A stretch of DNA of 64,000 nucleotides, from positions 4,032,001-4,096,000 of the forward strand of contig OU612071.1 in assembly GCA_914767715.1 (NCBI GenBank), read 5' to 3'. The notes beneath the pieces were generated by a model that saw only the letters and a program-made list of their open reading frames with translations, was not told the origin of the DNA and ran no database searches. The DNA is from Membranipora membranacea (Eukaryota > Bryozoa > Gymnolaemata > Cheilostomatida > Membraniporidae). Positions 13,501 through 25,453 of the stretch are shown piece after piece; the stretch's first letter is position 1, and each line of letters opens with the position of its first letter. A program made the translations under genes and the position numbers.

Positions 13501-16500
13501 TTCGAATCTATATAGCTTGAGAAACAACTCTGATAATTCCTATCATAATTTCAAGGGTGCTTCAATTCTTTGAGAACAAAAAAGGCCTTAATTTAATTTG
13601 ACCATTACATTGTAATTCTCTTTCAGTCAGTAGAATACAGGAAGTTGTCAGATGAGTCAAAGTTAAGAGTAAAGTACTCATCATATACAGGAATATATCT
13701 TCTCTCTGATGATACTTACTGTGCAAGATGGTAGGTTGTGTTAAGTTGATATCAAAGTTTACATCTGTCTCTGTAAAACCGAGAAGCACTTCGGAACAAG
13801 GTTGTTTTATCCATGAGTGTGATGCTGACAAAGAAAAAAAACAGATCGTTTCAGATGCCAGATGGACGTTTTTGAAGTGTTGACTTCCCGTCGCGCGATT
13901 TCTGAACGTTTTTAGCAATGGTTTCAATTTCGGAAAATAACGAGTTGTCTTCTTTAAGTCCTAATTCAGTGTTGACCAATGAGGATATGGAAAAAAAAAG
14001 AAGACAACTTTGATCCTTTTGCAAAAACGCTCGCAAGATGTTAAGTTGATATCGGCTTTACATCATTTCAATGAACCAGAGGTCATTCAATCCATGAGTA
14101 TGATGTAAGAAAGAATGTATTAGATTGAAAGCTATTGATTATAAAAACTCATGGATGAAAAAGGAATTCTAGTAAACTCTATAATATATTATCTTATTTA
14201 TACATCATCTCAATAAACCAAGAAACATTCCCGGATATGGTCATTTAATCCAGCTTAATTTGATTTAGTTTCAAGTCAATGACAAAAAAACAGATCACAT
14301 TTAGATGGCAGGCAATTGGGTATAAAAACTATAAATGAACAATGAAGCCTAGTACTTTGTATTTTATATGCTCTTCTAAAAAACTTACTTTGTCGTTTGG
14401 TAAGAAAAATCACTGCGCAGGCAACTAATTGAGGTAGCAATAAAAGTTTTGAAGTTGTATTACAGGTTTGTGGCTATTGTTGGTACAGAGTGTGATCCTG
14501 TATTGGATATGATTATCAATATCGGAGCGCCTAATCAGATGGCCTACTGGGAGAAAAAACTCAGAACTGGCACATGTAAGGATTAATAACCTTCTGTGTA
14601 TGAGGGGTTTCTCCATAATGAAACTTCTAACACGCAGGCCTTTGGCATATCAACCATTCGCCCTATTAAATTATTTTGTGTGGGTGTCTAGCAAATCTTC
14701 TGATGATACTTAATACCCAATCATAAGTTGATATAAACATAACCTGACAGCGCAAATAAGCTAACATAATAATGCGATCATTGTTCTTCTCCAGTGGAGG
14801 GTATATGTAACAGTACATTGCCTGCAGGAGTTTACTCTATAGATATATATCTGGGGGCCTGTAATAGTACAGAGAACCCAGTCCAGCCAACACGAGTTAT
14901 CATCGGTGATCAGACTCCATCCAGGCTTAGTGTCGAGGAAGTCAAACCTGGGAGAAGTGTAGATACAAGTGAGTGAAGCATTATTTCTAGTAGTACTGAA
15001 CATATCAATGAGCCTAAAAACACTTTAGGTCTATAGAGTGTTGTGAAATATCGCTATCAAGTTATATTGATATCGACCATATTAAAAACTGGCACTGTGA
15101 TATTGAATATTTCAAGACAAACAGGTCAATAAATGAAAAATCTGACAATAAAAATTCTGTTCACCAGGCTAAAGTACACCGGTCAAACCAATCAATATGT
15201 CGTGCAATGCTACACAGTGATCTTGTGCATGTCGGCACACTTTTCAATCCGATCAAAATCTACCCAACAACGGTTAAATGAATTTAAAATCTTTACCATC
15301 AAGTGAAGCACACTCTGACCCAACAGTAACATAATACCCAGCGTGATTTCATTCAATCTTATTTTCTTCGAATGAAAATGTTAGCAGATGTGTTTATTAT
15401 CAGTGAGGTATTACTTAATATTGCATACGCATGAATAGAAAGTCAATCATCAAAGCTATTAAACTCACCGGGATGTCAGTTGCTGGGATCAGAAGTTAAG
15501 GCAGTGAATTCTATAGCCAAAATCTTATTGGAAACATTTATAGGTTGTAAATGAACCAGCCCTTATTTATCACAAACTGAACTGAGGCCTCATTCACTCC
15601 AATTGTTTTTAAACATAATCAATCTTTGATTATCTCTTCTAAGAGAGATACAGCTATATAGTTTTTTCATCATAAAATTCAGCTATGTCAGCCAAAGCTG
15701 AATTTAATTTGTCAATGATTCCTATCATCACTGTACAGGCAGCTGATTAGCATGCTGTCGCTGTGATAAACAGTGAATTATCTCTGGTTTGGATAATCCG
15801 ATCAAAAGCCCCTTTGATTGTACTATGAGATAGATCATATCAAACAATTTTTTGAAGGTTTTTTTAACCTAGCTGTTTTAGAAATGGTGTCCATTTCCGA
15901 TCCCCGTTGACTTTTTTTCATTTATACTAATGAATCAACATTTTCTGGAGCTTCTAGCAATATTCAGAAAGTTTATATTTTTGTGTGCATAATGAAAAAG
16001 ACGGAATCAAAATCCAACAACTGGTTGCCGAGATATTCACATATAAAGACCATTTTTGGAAATGTGCACAAGATCGCTGTGTAGACGTTCATCGTAAAGT
16101 GCACCTATCACAGGTCTCCCCAGATGTTTGACTGCCCCCTTGGGTTTTGCCATTTTGTTGTTTGAATGAAGTTTATGATAGAGAAAATACCTTTGTATCT
16201 TATGGTCTCTTGAGTCAAATTATTTTGATGGAAATTATACCTCCTCAACTCTTCATACCCGTCTTGTTTGATGGCTTTAATCAAACTGCAGCTCAATCAG
16301 CAAATATTTCAAAAAACCTCATTCAAGGTCACTGGAGTGAGCTCATAACTACAAATTTCATTGTTCAGCGTCTTTCAAATAGTACTAGAGAAATGTGGTC
16401 AACAGTAACTCAAAATGCGGCTAGTCAATAATAACCTTACACCCAGGTTATGAAGTAGACACTCGGTACCTCCTGGGTCCTGACTTACAGCAAACTACTA

Positions 16501-19500
16501 CTTTCAACACAATCTATCAGCAAGGCAAGGAGGGCAGATTTCTGTAGATCGATGACTAACAAGTTTTCTCTTGCTACCCACATGATACTTTCGAGCAGTT
16601 ACAATAATTGGTATAACTTATTGTTATGTTACAGTTTACAGTGATTTGACTGGATTATACAGAAGTCACACAGGTAATCTTCAGCACTGGAGTTGGACTT
16701 CACTTAACAGTGATGTAGATACAGGGGAGATACTCAGCGTGACGTATACTAAGAGATACACAGACACGGCTCTGAGGCTAACAGCTAATGGAGCTCATCT
16801 CTCTGCATTAAAACCTGGAGTTGGAAATTGCGCAAAATGGTGATTTTTTGATCTATTTAGTTGTGACTCCTTTATTGTCTGTAAACCGAGGTACAACCCT
16901 CAATTTGCACAACGATTTGACAAAACACCAACTTGACTCTAGCTCTGTGACCAGAAGAACAGCAAACTCTTAACAGTGCTTGGGAAAGCATTTGAAAGTG
17001 GGTGATTGATAATGTCAATAAATACCATTATGAACACAAATTTATACTTATTAATCTAAATATACCTTCGTAATTTTTCTGGCGCCAAAACCTAGCATAT
17101 TTACTGACTCAGAATTGGTGAATCTCTCAACCCTGACGGGGATGTGGGAAAGTGAATCTGACCACTAACCTCTGACCTCTGTTTCTAAGTATTATTTGAC
17201 CTCATTTTAGGTATTTCACGATTGACAGCGCGGAGTGTAGTGACCCTGGGGCGATTGAAGGGATTTATCATTTTACTGAAGCGGCTAGTGCATCTCATTC
17301 TCTACAAGGTGAGAAAAATCTAAGATCCTGTTATGTAGTGTACTGTGTAAATGATAAATAATCTTTCAAGGCTGAAGTTTACTTCCTGGCCAAGGTTTAT
17401 TATTACAGAAGACGGCCACGATTTATCTGCTCTTTGTCAGTTTGTATAATTATACTTATAAATTAATAAATTAATATATTATTTACATCTGTTCAAACAG
17501 CTGGCTAAAAATCAGTATGTAAACTCACCCTGAAATATTCATGTTTTGTATATTGGCTACCCTAAGACCAGTGCGTGTTATAGTTAAGCAGTTACATAAA
17601 TGATAAAGTTTTGTCAGATTTGCATATCAACAAAATTCAATGCTCTACATTGTATGAGCTATTGATTGTGGAAAAAGTGCCTTACATAAATGAGCGTAAC
17701 AGATATTCTCTCCATTATGATGTCACAGTCTCCTCGAAGTGCAATACAAGAAACAAGCATTTTCAGAGACTGTGACATCATAATTTAGATAATGGACGTT
17801 ACTTTCCCTAATGTGAGGCACTTTGTCCACCATCCACAATCTGACAAAACTTTAACAATAGTATCCGCCTAACATAAATTGGTCTAACCCAGTGGGCACG
17901 TGGTCACAAGCGGCCAGTATAACACATGTCATTGAGGTGACTTGTCTATGAGTAAATCTGAACATGTAGATTAACAATATTTTTTCATGCTTTATTTAGC
18001 TTGTATTTTTCAAAGTATTGTTATTATTAAGAAATCTGCAAATTTATTCAAGTGAACGAGAAATTTTTCGAAATGGTGGTGACACCGACGTAAAATAGGT
18101 TGTGACTATGTAATGAGAATCATTTATCTTTCCTGTGAGGAAAAGGACTGTCCTATCTTCACTAAATCTCTATCCTTAATGAAATTACTACAGTCTGCTA
18201 TCAATGTGACACAAAAAAACTAATCAAAAAGCTGCTACTCTGCCTTGCAACCAGGTAGAAACTCGGGTGGGGCGACCTGACTTTTTGAGAGTGTCTCCCC
18301 GGTTTTTACAGTTTGACCATTGAAAATAATTTTTCTTCCCTCACACAGTTGAAATTATACTACGAGGAAATGTGAATGATATGTTTGATGTATATATTTT
18401 CATAAATCGGCACCTTTTACGTTTGGATGGCTGTTGATTAAGGTCTGAAAATTTTGATAAAAGATATTAGGAGCAAATTACGCTGTATATATGTAACACA
18501 CTCCAGACTTCATACTAGTGAAGCTGTCCCAGCCTCATAAGAGTGTACAACTATACTCATTGTATGTCCAAAACTATCACTACGCAATACTAGTGGTACG
18601 GCAGATATTTGTTGTTGAGTCATAGACTAGCATGAGCATGAACTTCTAGCCCATAAAAATGCTTCAGCATTATGCCTATTAAAGTGAAAGACAACCACAA
18701 AAGTTATATTTTAAATTTGAAAATTTCAATTATTTCAATTACAAACTCTCATCCACCATTTTGTTTCAGTAACACCAATACCCGTACTCTCCAAATAAAT
18801 ATATTATATCATCTTTTTTTCTAAATATATAAACAGTCATCCCAGTTACAAAATCATCTTCAAAAACAATATTATTGTTTTCAATAAAACAATTAAGCAT
18901 TTTCTTCGAGATTATAATAGCTTCTCAACTTAATTCAGTTTATTGCAGCCTTGGGGTGGAGGTGCTACTGACTGCCATGTGGTACAGATCCAAAGCTTAT
19001 ACCTAGGAATTGGTTTGTTGAGTATTTTGCCTACTGGTGAAAGTTAATTGCATCTTGATACATATTTAGTGGTGCCAGTGTTGTCTTCTACTTTAAAGAA
19101 AACGCCAACTTAAAAAATATATTATATAGTAATCAAGGCGTGATCCCAAGACTACTACATGGTTAACACATTGTTAAATTGTTGATACATTGGGTTAACA
19201 CGTCATAGCTATGTGTTCAATTGGTTGCTCACCCTTGTGATAAAAGGGACCGTTTTCCTACCAACACACCAGGTGATATCACATGTCAAGATATGTTGTA
19301 GCAGCGTTGCCACCGCTAGATTTTGCCAACTGGGTAGGGTAGTCTTCAATCTGAACATAACAAAAGCAACCTTCATGTTGTCTTTGGGTCGTCTTCAAGC
19401 CTAAAGCCTGCTCTGATGATTTCTAGTATTACTGTGAGCGTTGTTGCGTCTGATATCTCGTTTTCTTCAATGAACGTGTAGGGATTAGCTTTTATGTAAA

Positions 19501-20029
19501 TTTATGATATTATGTCTAGTAAGCGGGGGCAGGAATCAGGATCTAGTCCTTTTCCCAGTCAAAGACCCAGTCCTGAGTATCTAAGGAAATGAGAAGTTTC
19601 TGAACATTTGTTCTTCTACTGGGCAAAAAGGGCAGCCATAGCATGGACATTCCATTTACTTATGATATTCATGAAACTATTATTGCATTTATTAGGTATC
19701 TGAGTATCTTTTATGTCACACAAAGCCAAGAAGTGTTAAGTCAGAACTAGAGCAATGTTTAAAACAAGCCGTTTTCACATTCCCCAAGGCTGACAGTACA
19801 CACATTTTATTTCAGCATTTTTGTACTTCTGTTTTCAGTCAGTGGAGTTTGTAAAGGCATTGCCAAAGGATCACACGATGTTGGTTATTCAGTCAAGACA
19901 TGCCATAGCGACTGGGGTGTATCATACGCACATACCGGCTGGGACTCGTCATTCACAATAATAGCCGAGGAGCTGCGACTTGACCTGAGTCATACATGTA
20001 CAGGGAAACCTGCTGACTGTGACTCCTAA
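7535..20029 (+). CDS. Secreted PAN-like protein with three CTHRC1-type domains (14 exons)
   Basis: Exons 7535-7646, 8886-9050, 10626-10720, 10969-11059, 11765-11865, 12256-12448, 12679-12825, 13091-13200, 13627-13730, 14466-14575, 14795-14968, 16635-16839, 17211-17308 and 19839-20029 join through GT-AG sites with matching phases into an open frame of 1896 nt (631 aa). Residues 1-34 hold a signal peptide ([16 protein letters not shown]). Residues 38-124 resemble a PAN/apple fold ([15 protein letters not shown]). Residues 125-155 are a short Cys-rich, EGF-like exon. Three repeats then match the collagen-triple-helix-repeat-containing-1 C-terminal domain: [20 protein letters not shown] then [14 protein letters not shown] then [24 protein letters not shown] then [10 protein letters not shown] with HTGWDS. 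No collagen repeat was seen. A role in extracellular matrix or signalling is inferred from the family. Exon structure is well supported; first-exon choice is slightly less certain. Confidence 0.88.
9852..10109. repeat. (CATC)n microsatellite, about 64 copies
   Basis: A pure tetranucleotide run inside the intron between exons 2 and 3 of the CTHRC1-like gene. The open frames across it (HPSI or DGWM repeats) are artefacts of a repeat without stop codons. Confidence 0.97.
11088..11238. repeat. Degenerate tandem repeat, about 24-26 bp period
   Basis: Repeated variants of GTAAAGTAGCGGTAGCCTTA lie in the intron after exon 4, just past its donor site at 11060. Roughly six copies with length variation. 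Confidence 0.75.
17604..17856. mobile_element. Foldback MITE in intron 13
   Basis: The left arm (AAAGTTTTGTCAGAT, AAAGTGCCTTACAT, ATGATGTCACAGTCTC) reappears inverted on the right (GAGACTGTGACATCAT, ATGTGAGGCACTTT, ATCTGACAAAACTTT). It forms a hairpin of about 250 bp with a short loop. No other copy was seen in the window. Confidence 0.75.
18683..19092. mobile_element. MITE family 2, copy 1 (TTAA-flanked, AGTGAAAGACAACC)
   Basis: TTAA at 18679-18682 and 19093-19096 bounds inverted termini AGTGAAAGACAACC and GTTGTCTTCTACT. Internal sequence, including CTCATCCACCATTTTGTTTC and GCTTATACCTAGGA, is shared with copy 2 at 21357-21895. It lies in the last intron of the CTHRC1-like gene. Confidence 0.85.
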
Positions 20030-20275
20030 TCTCTCCGTAATATGATGACTGCAGTCCCTTATCAATCTGTGATTGACTGACTGTAGACCCTTATCTATCA
20101 CTGATTAGCTGACTGTCGTCCCTAATATATTTGTGATTGGCTAACTGTTGTCCCTCATAGCTTTGTGATTGGCTGAGTGCGGTCCCTAACTGCTCTGTGG
20201 TTGGCCAACTCTTATCCCTTATCTATCTCTGGTTGGCTGACTGTGGTCCCTTTAATCTCTCAGTGTCTGTCAATG
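20008..20275 (+). repeat. Minisatellite overlapping the stop codon and 3' UTR
   Basis: Variants of TGATTGGCTGACTGTGGTCC followed by CTTATCTATC recur about seven times at roughly 33-36-bp spacing after the stop codon at 20027-20029. The last coding bases (GCTGACTGTGACTCCTAATC) match the unit, so the array seems to have grown from, or into, the end of the coding sequence. Confidence 0.75.
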
Positions 20276-20610
20276 ATATTTGCGACTGATGATTAAATGT
20301 TTGTTATGTTGTAACACTTACATCATTAGTTCATTAATTGTATTGTATGGCAATTTTCGGTCTGTTTTTATTTTGTTTGTCATATGAAACATGGAAACGA
20401 GTCTTTCTTCGACATCACGTCAACTGATTGTGTTGTTTTGCCCTGTGGTTCTATCCACTTTTTCAATATGCAATGACTTAATATTTGAAAACTCGCAATC
20501 TAACTTGTTTGTATTAAGTAATGATGATATACTGTTTAGAAGAATATGTTGATGTTTTATTTATTCCATCTTTTAATAGTGGATGATAGTATTTTTTACA
20601 CTTTCTCCTA

Positions 20611-20616
20611 AATAAA
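20611..20616 (+). terminator. Polyadenylation signal AATAAA
   Basis: A canonical AATAAA lies about 580 nt after the stop codon of the CTHRC1-like gene, following the 3' UTR minisatellite. It is the first well-placed signal for that transcript. Confidence 0.65.
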
Positions 20617-21356
20617 TATTGTAAATTTCAGTAAAATGATCATACTTGTGTTCAGTCTGCAGTTTTTTTACTGCTATGATTATTAAATAACATTTGATAA
20701 ATATTAAGCTTTAAAAAAAGAAACATGAGAGACCAAGGTGAATATATGGTTCATATGGTCATAGATACTCAGTAGGTATCAAAATCTATCACCCCGTCCC
20801 CCAGCACTAAATATATCTTGTAATATCCAAATTCTGTTGCATTATCCCCCCCCCCAACGAACTAGTATTGTCTAAAATTATCCCCCTGTTGTTGTAGTAT
20901 ACCCCAAGCACCGGATCAAGTTTGATCGAATTGCCACTGGTCACTGGCCACTGGTCCACTGGTCACTGAGGCGTGACCAATTCTTTGTTAGTAATTCAAA
21001 TAAATTACCCTGTCATGATTTGCAATACATAAGGATAAGATTATTTGTCTTCAAGAACTTTTATGCTTCAGTAATACTACACAGTCTTCCGTTCATATTA
21101 TAAAAGCCAATGTATTTCTTTTTTGCACTGCTATACGGCTCTTTTTATCAATGGATAAAATATTGACGGCATCAATATCATCAGGCTATACATTGCTTTA
21201 TAAATGGTGTCCAAAAATAGGATTTATTCTCTATAAGCAGATATTGATGGCGTTATGATTATTGTTATGTTTATCACTAATATCACTTTAATAGCTCAAT
21301 TGTTGACTGTTTGAAGAACAATCATTCAACAAGGCATTCTGTCAATTTTTATTAAA

Positions 21357-21895
21357 GTAGCAGACAACCACAAAAGTTATATTTTGATATTTGATGCGTA
21401 ATGATGTACTCCTTCTCAGTTTGCATGTTATAAAAGAATATTAAATGAGAAAATCTTGATTATTGAAATTGCAAACTCTCTTCCACCATTTTGTTTCAGT
21501 ATCAGGCATACCCAATAAGAATGGCCAAGTGTTAATACTCTCGAAATAAATCTATTGCTGGAAAAAATTGATATAGAAATGAATGAAATGAAATGAATCA
21601 GATATATTTTGTCTGTTTTAATCTAAATACTTAAACAGTCACGTCAATTGAAAAAAACATCTTCAAAAACAATATTTTTAATGTCAAAGAAAAAATTACA
21701 CTTTTCTATGAGATTATAAACATAACATAGCTTCCCAATTTAATTCAGTTTTTGGTGAGCCATTAGGGATAAGGGGCTGCTGACTGCCCTGTGGTACAGA
21801 CGCAGAGCTTATACCTAGGATTTTTATTGTTGAGTGTGTTGCCTATCTGTGAAGGCAAATTGGAAGTGGATTCATATCTAGGGTTGTATGCTACT
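21357..21895. mobile_element. MITE family 2, copy 2 (TTAA-flanked)
   Basis: TTAA at 21353-21356 and 21896-21899 bounds AGTAGCAGACAACC and GGTTGTATGCTACT, near-perfect inverted termini. It has the same orientation as copy 1 at 18683-19092 but is longer (539 bp), with an internal length difference. Confidence 0.87.
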
Positions 21896-22473
21896 TTAAA
21901 TACAGTAAATTATTGAGTCAATTAATGCTAAGCAGTTTTCAATTGTAATTCTTGTGTACACTGTTCAACCATCCATAAGTTTTAAACTTATGCATCCTTC
22001 AATTGGGGTCATAACTGTTAGGGCCTATATAATGCAGTTGATAATAAAGGATTGAGAGTATATTTTGCCTGGTTTAATAACAAGGAACATTTTAAATGAT
22101 ACTTATGGGAATTGCAATACATTTTAATAAAGCTTTGGCTTTGTAGCCGCAATTTACTCATATTAACCTCATATTGACGTCAATGTAATGGGTGGTTTTT
22201 GGTTAGATACTGATATTGGTAACTATTGTCAAACTGACGTAAGTTTGACTTCAGCAACTTGACAAATTTATTTGATATCAGGGCGATTCTTGGCAAGCCA
22301 TCAAAATCAGTTTCGGACATCAAACTGAGTCCTGCCTAATAGAAGTTCAAAAAGAAGTTGCCTTTCCGCCGAGAAACCATGCTCATATAATGCATGATTC
22401 CTCACAGATTAAAAACTGCTGATGTAGATGTAAGCAAAAATCCAAGATTCTCAACTATTTTCTTTTATGCAAA

Positions 22474-22568
22474 AGTAGGGTTGATCGGCCGCGATAGTGG
22501 ATTGGTGTAAGTCAACCGATCGCAAAATATGGTAATTTTTCATTGTTCTTGATCGCGCAACCCCTACT
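22474..22568. mobile_element. Very short inverted-terminal-repeat element
   Basis: AGTAGGGTTGATCG on the left pairs imperfectly with TTGATCGCGCAACCCCTACT on the right, giving a MITE-like unit of about 95 bp. Single copy in the window, so this is tentative. Confidence 0.45.
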
Positions 22569-25453
22569 GCGTGGTTACTAAAACATTTTCACAAGTTGTA
22601 AGATCAATATTAAACTATTTTTTGACCAATTATAACCCGTAACACAAAAAACAATGATCATAACCAATTAAGACCATACAACACCGGGGACTCATATAAC
22701 ACATAACTGTCGTTTGTTTTGGTGATTCTAGGACCAGGAATGTGAAAACACAAATTGATATAGAATGGTATTTCATATATCGTAAATATTGTTATTCATG
22801 CTGTAATCAACCCTATTCTGTGCCCGTAATAAGACAACGCTTTTAAGTTTTCCAGAAACAGTGCATTATTTACATTTGAGGATTGAGCAAATTCAAACAA
22901 AAATATGACATTCATATTTTGTACTTAGTCTCAAGTATTGCAATTCTGAGGAAAAATAGATCTTGTCATCTTGTAATATCAATTTATTGCTGTGCAATCT
23001 TAGTTTGTGTTTTTTTCCTAATGAATACATAAATATCACTTGATATACAATTTGAGTTGCCTTTGTTTGAAGTTGGTATTGCTATCCCGTCTCAATACTG
23101 CTTTGTAATTCCTGACAGTGAATGGCATCAACTAAATTGTAATTTGAGGAGATGAGATTTACAAACAGATCCTTGTTGTCGGGAACAAAATCTATGGTGT
23201 AAGGCACCAACCGGAGAGCAATCAATCTCAATTCCCTTTTGTGTTCTGATATACAAATATCAATAACAGCCCCTGGATTATTTGGTAATTGCCTGATTAT
23301 TTTGGCCATTAGCCGTTAATTGGTAAAACACAGCAAATTCTGAACATGAATGACTTAAACCACATTGTAATTTGTTTGGAAGAAATATCTTAAAATCAAG
23401 ACCTTGTTCATCGCGCACGAAGTTTTTAGTGCTGGAGGTTCATATTCAACTTGTTTTTTAAACAGACATAAATGTCAATAGGAATGCATTTCTTCTAAAT
23501 GTTTGTTCTAGAAGTCCAGTTGATTTAAAGCTGCAGCCAATCGTCCTTTTCTACTTTTTGCTCCAGTTTAATGTTGGATGTTATGTACAAAGGTTCAGTT
23601 TCAGTATGCTTGACAGCTGAAACTGGAGAGAATAATATGATAAAGCCAAGTTTGAATGTCGCCTTGCTTGGCTGAATATTGAGTGGATTTAAGACTTTAA
23701 CGAGATATTCAAGCTGTGGATCTGATTTTATCTGATGTACAGTTAAAAAGAATACTTGCCATATTACTCTGTTGATCACATTTCCAGATATGATAGTGTG
23801 GTAGCAAGTTCTGTTGCATTAAGGCAACTCACTTTAGCAAAGGATGGATACAAATTTTGAAATTTAAAGTTTGAATCATTTTAGTTACCGAATAAACTCA
23901 GCAAGTGCAGCTATCAGTAGGGAGATCGGTATGAGTATGTTCATCCTTGTCTTCATAAAGAGAAAAAGGGACATATGAGATCCAGGATTGTGGGACCTCA
24001 CACAATACAACACTGCCTTTTGTCAGCTTTCAAGTTTGTGGCACCTGCTTCAAAAAGCTCAAAATCAACTAGTATCTCTATGAATTCTGATTGTTTTTAG
24101 TTTAAAGGGTGTTTGAGAACCAATAAACGCAATCTCCAGGTATAACATAAGTCTTTTGCTGATGTATTTTAGTGGTTGTCAGCGAGGATTGTAACCTATT
24201 CGTTCTAAATAATGTGAGACAATTGGCTCTAAATTATGTTTTACTTACAGTTACAGCCATCTGACAGATGGATAGCAGTGATGTGATTATGATGACTGAT
24301 AACTTATCTCAGTGGAGTCTCTTTATATACAGAACTAAATTGAGAGCGCGCAAATTATTTGATGTCTTCATAATCTTGTCTTTTCCATTTTGGTGTATAT
24401 AAATATATTCTATCGTCATTTTCTGCCGTCAACATTAACCATGATGAATCAGCTAAACTATATGTGGAAGTTCACAGAGAAGTTTCTAGAAGCTCTGATG
24501 TATGATACAGTCATGTTTATGAATAGTAACATTTGTCAACAACAGGAAGTAAGTGCCCACATCACATTTAATAAAAAAGCTCATTATATTGCCTCCATTT
24601 TAGTGAACATTATCAGGGATCTAATCATTTTGATATATAAAAACAGGATTGCTATGCATTATCTTAGAAATTATCTTTAGGCACACAATAAGACTAATCT
24701 ATGACTGAATTTGAGGTCAAAATTTTCCATGTTGAATCAGCTAAAATATGATTTTGTCTGTCTATACAAAGTGTGTGAGACGACAAATAAGTACCACAAG
24801 GGCATTTTTTCTTGAATTGTTCTTCCCAATTCAAAAATTGTAGTTTTTCTAATCAAGGTGACACATTTGAGAAAAACAATTACTGACCCATCTTTATCAC
24901 TACCACCATTTCAAAAATATTGGAGGTTATAACCATGCAAAATTTTAAATTTTTAGGTGACTTTAGCATTTTAACTTACGAACAATTTGGTTTAAGATAA
25001 GCTGGAGATTATTCCTTGGCAATAAAGGAACTAAAGGAGCAGCTTAATGAAAAAAGTTTACACAAAATAACTAATAGCTAACCAAGGAGAAGCTGTTTCT
25101 TCTTGTTTATTATACCAACCAGTCCAGTGATTCAGCTTCTGGATATGCTTAGGCTCAACTATCTCCTCATATTTATACAATTTGATACCCCAATAGTCGT
25201 TGTATCCCTTCTCCCTCTTGCCCCAGGTCCAAATCAATGAGAAAGCTCCACATTGATCATCCATTCCATCTTTTTAACGGAAGTTGTTTACATAGATATG
25301 GCCTTGACTTATCAATCGAAACAGACAGCCAATCAATCAAATCTGACAGCCAATCAGATAACATTCCCGTTTAATAATCGCAGCAAAAGCATGACTAATA
25401 ACTAGTGATAGTCTGAGTTTCATCTAACATCATAATTATTATAACCTTGGCGT

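Larger units (their letters stand above)
20640..25440. other. Gene-poor region with MITEs
   Basis: No gene was recognised with confidence. MITE copies lie at 21357-21895 and 22474-22568. Minus-strand open frames at 23082-23309, 23525-23779 and 25058-25264 have protein-like composition (the last is Trp-rich), but no partner exon, splice context or family was recognised. Confidence 0.4.

Noticed and set aside
23082-23779. Two minus-strand open frames that look protein-like
   Set aside because: No recognised family, no linking splice sites and no start context; possible pseudogene pieces but unsupported.
24390-24680. Possible first exon starting MMNQLNYMWKF with a GTAAGT donor near 24547 and an AT-rich TATA-like stretch upstream
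   Set aside because: No phase-compatible second exon or product was recognised.
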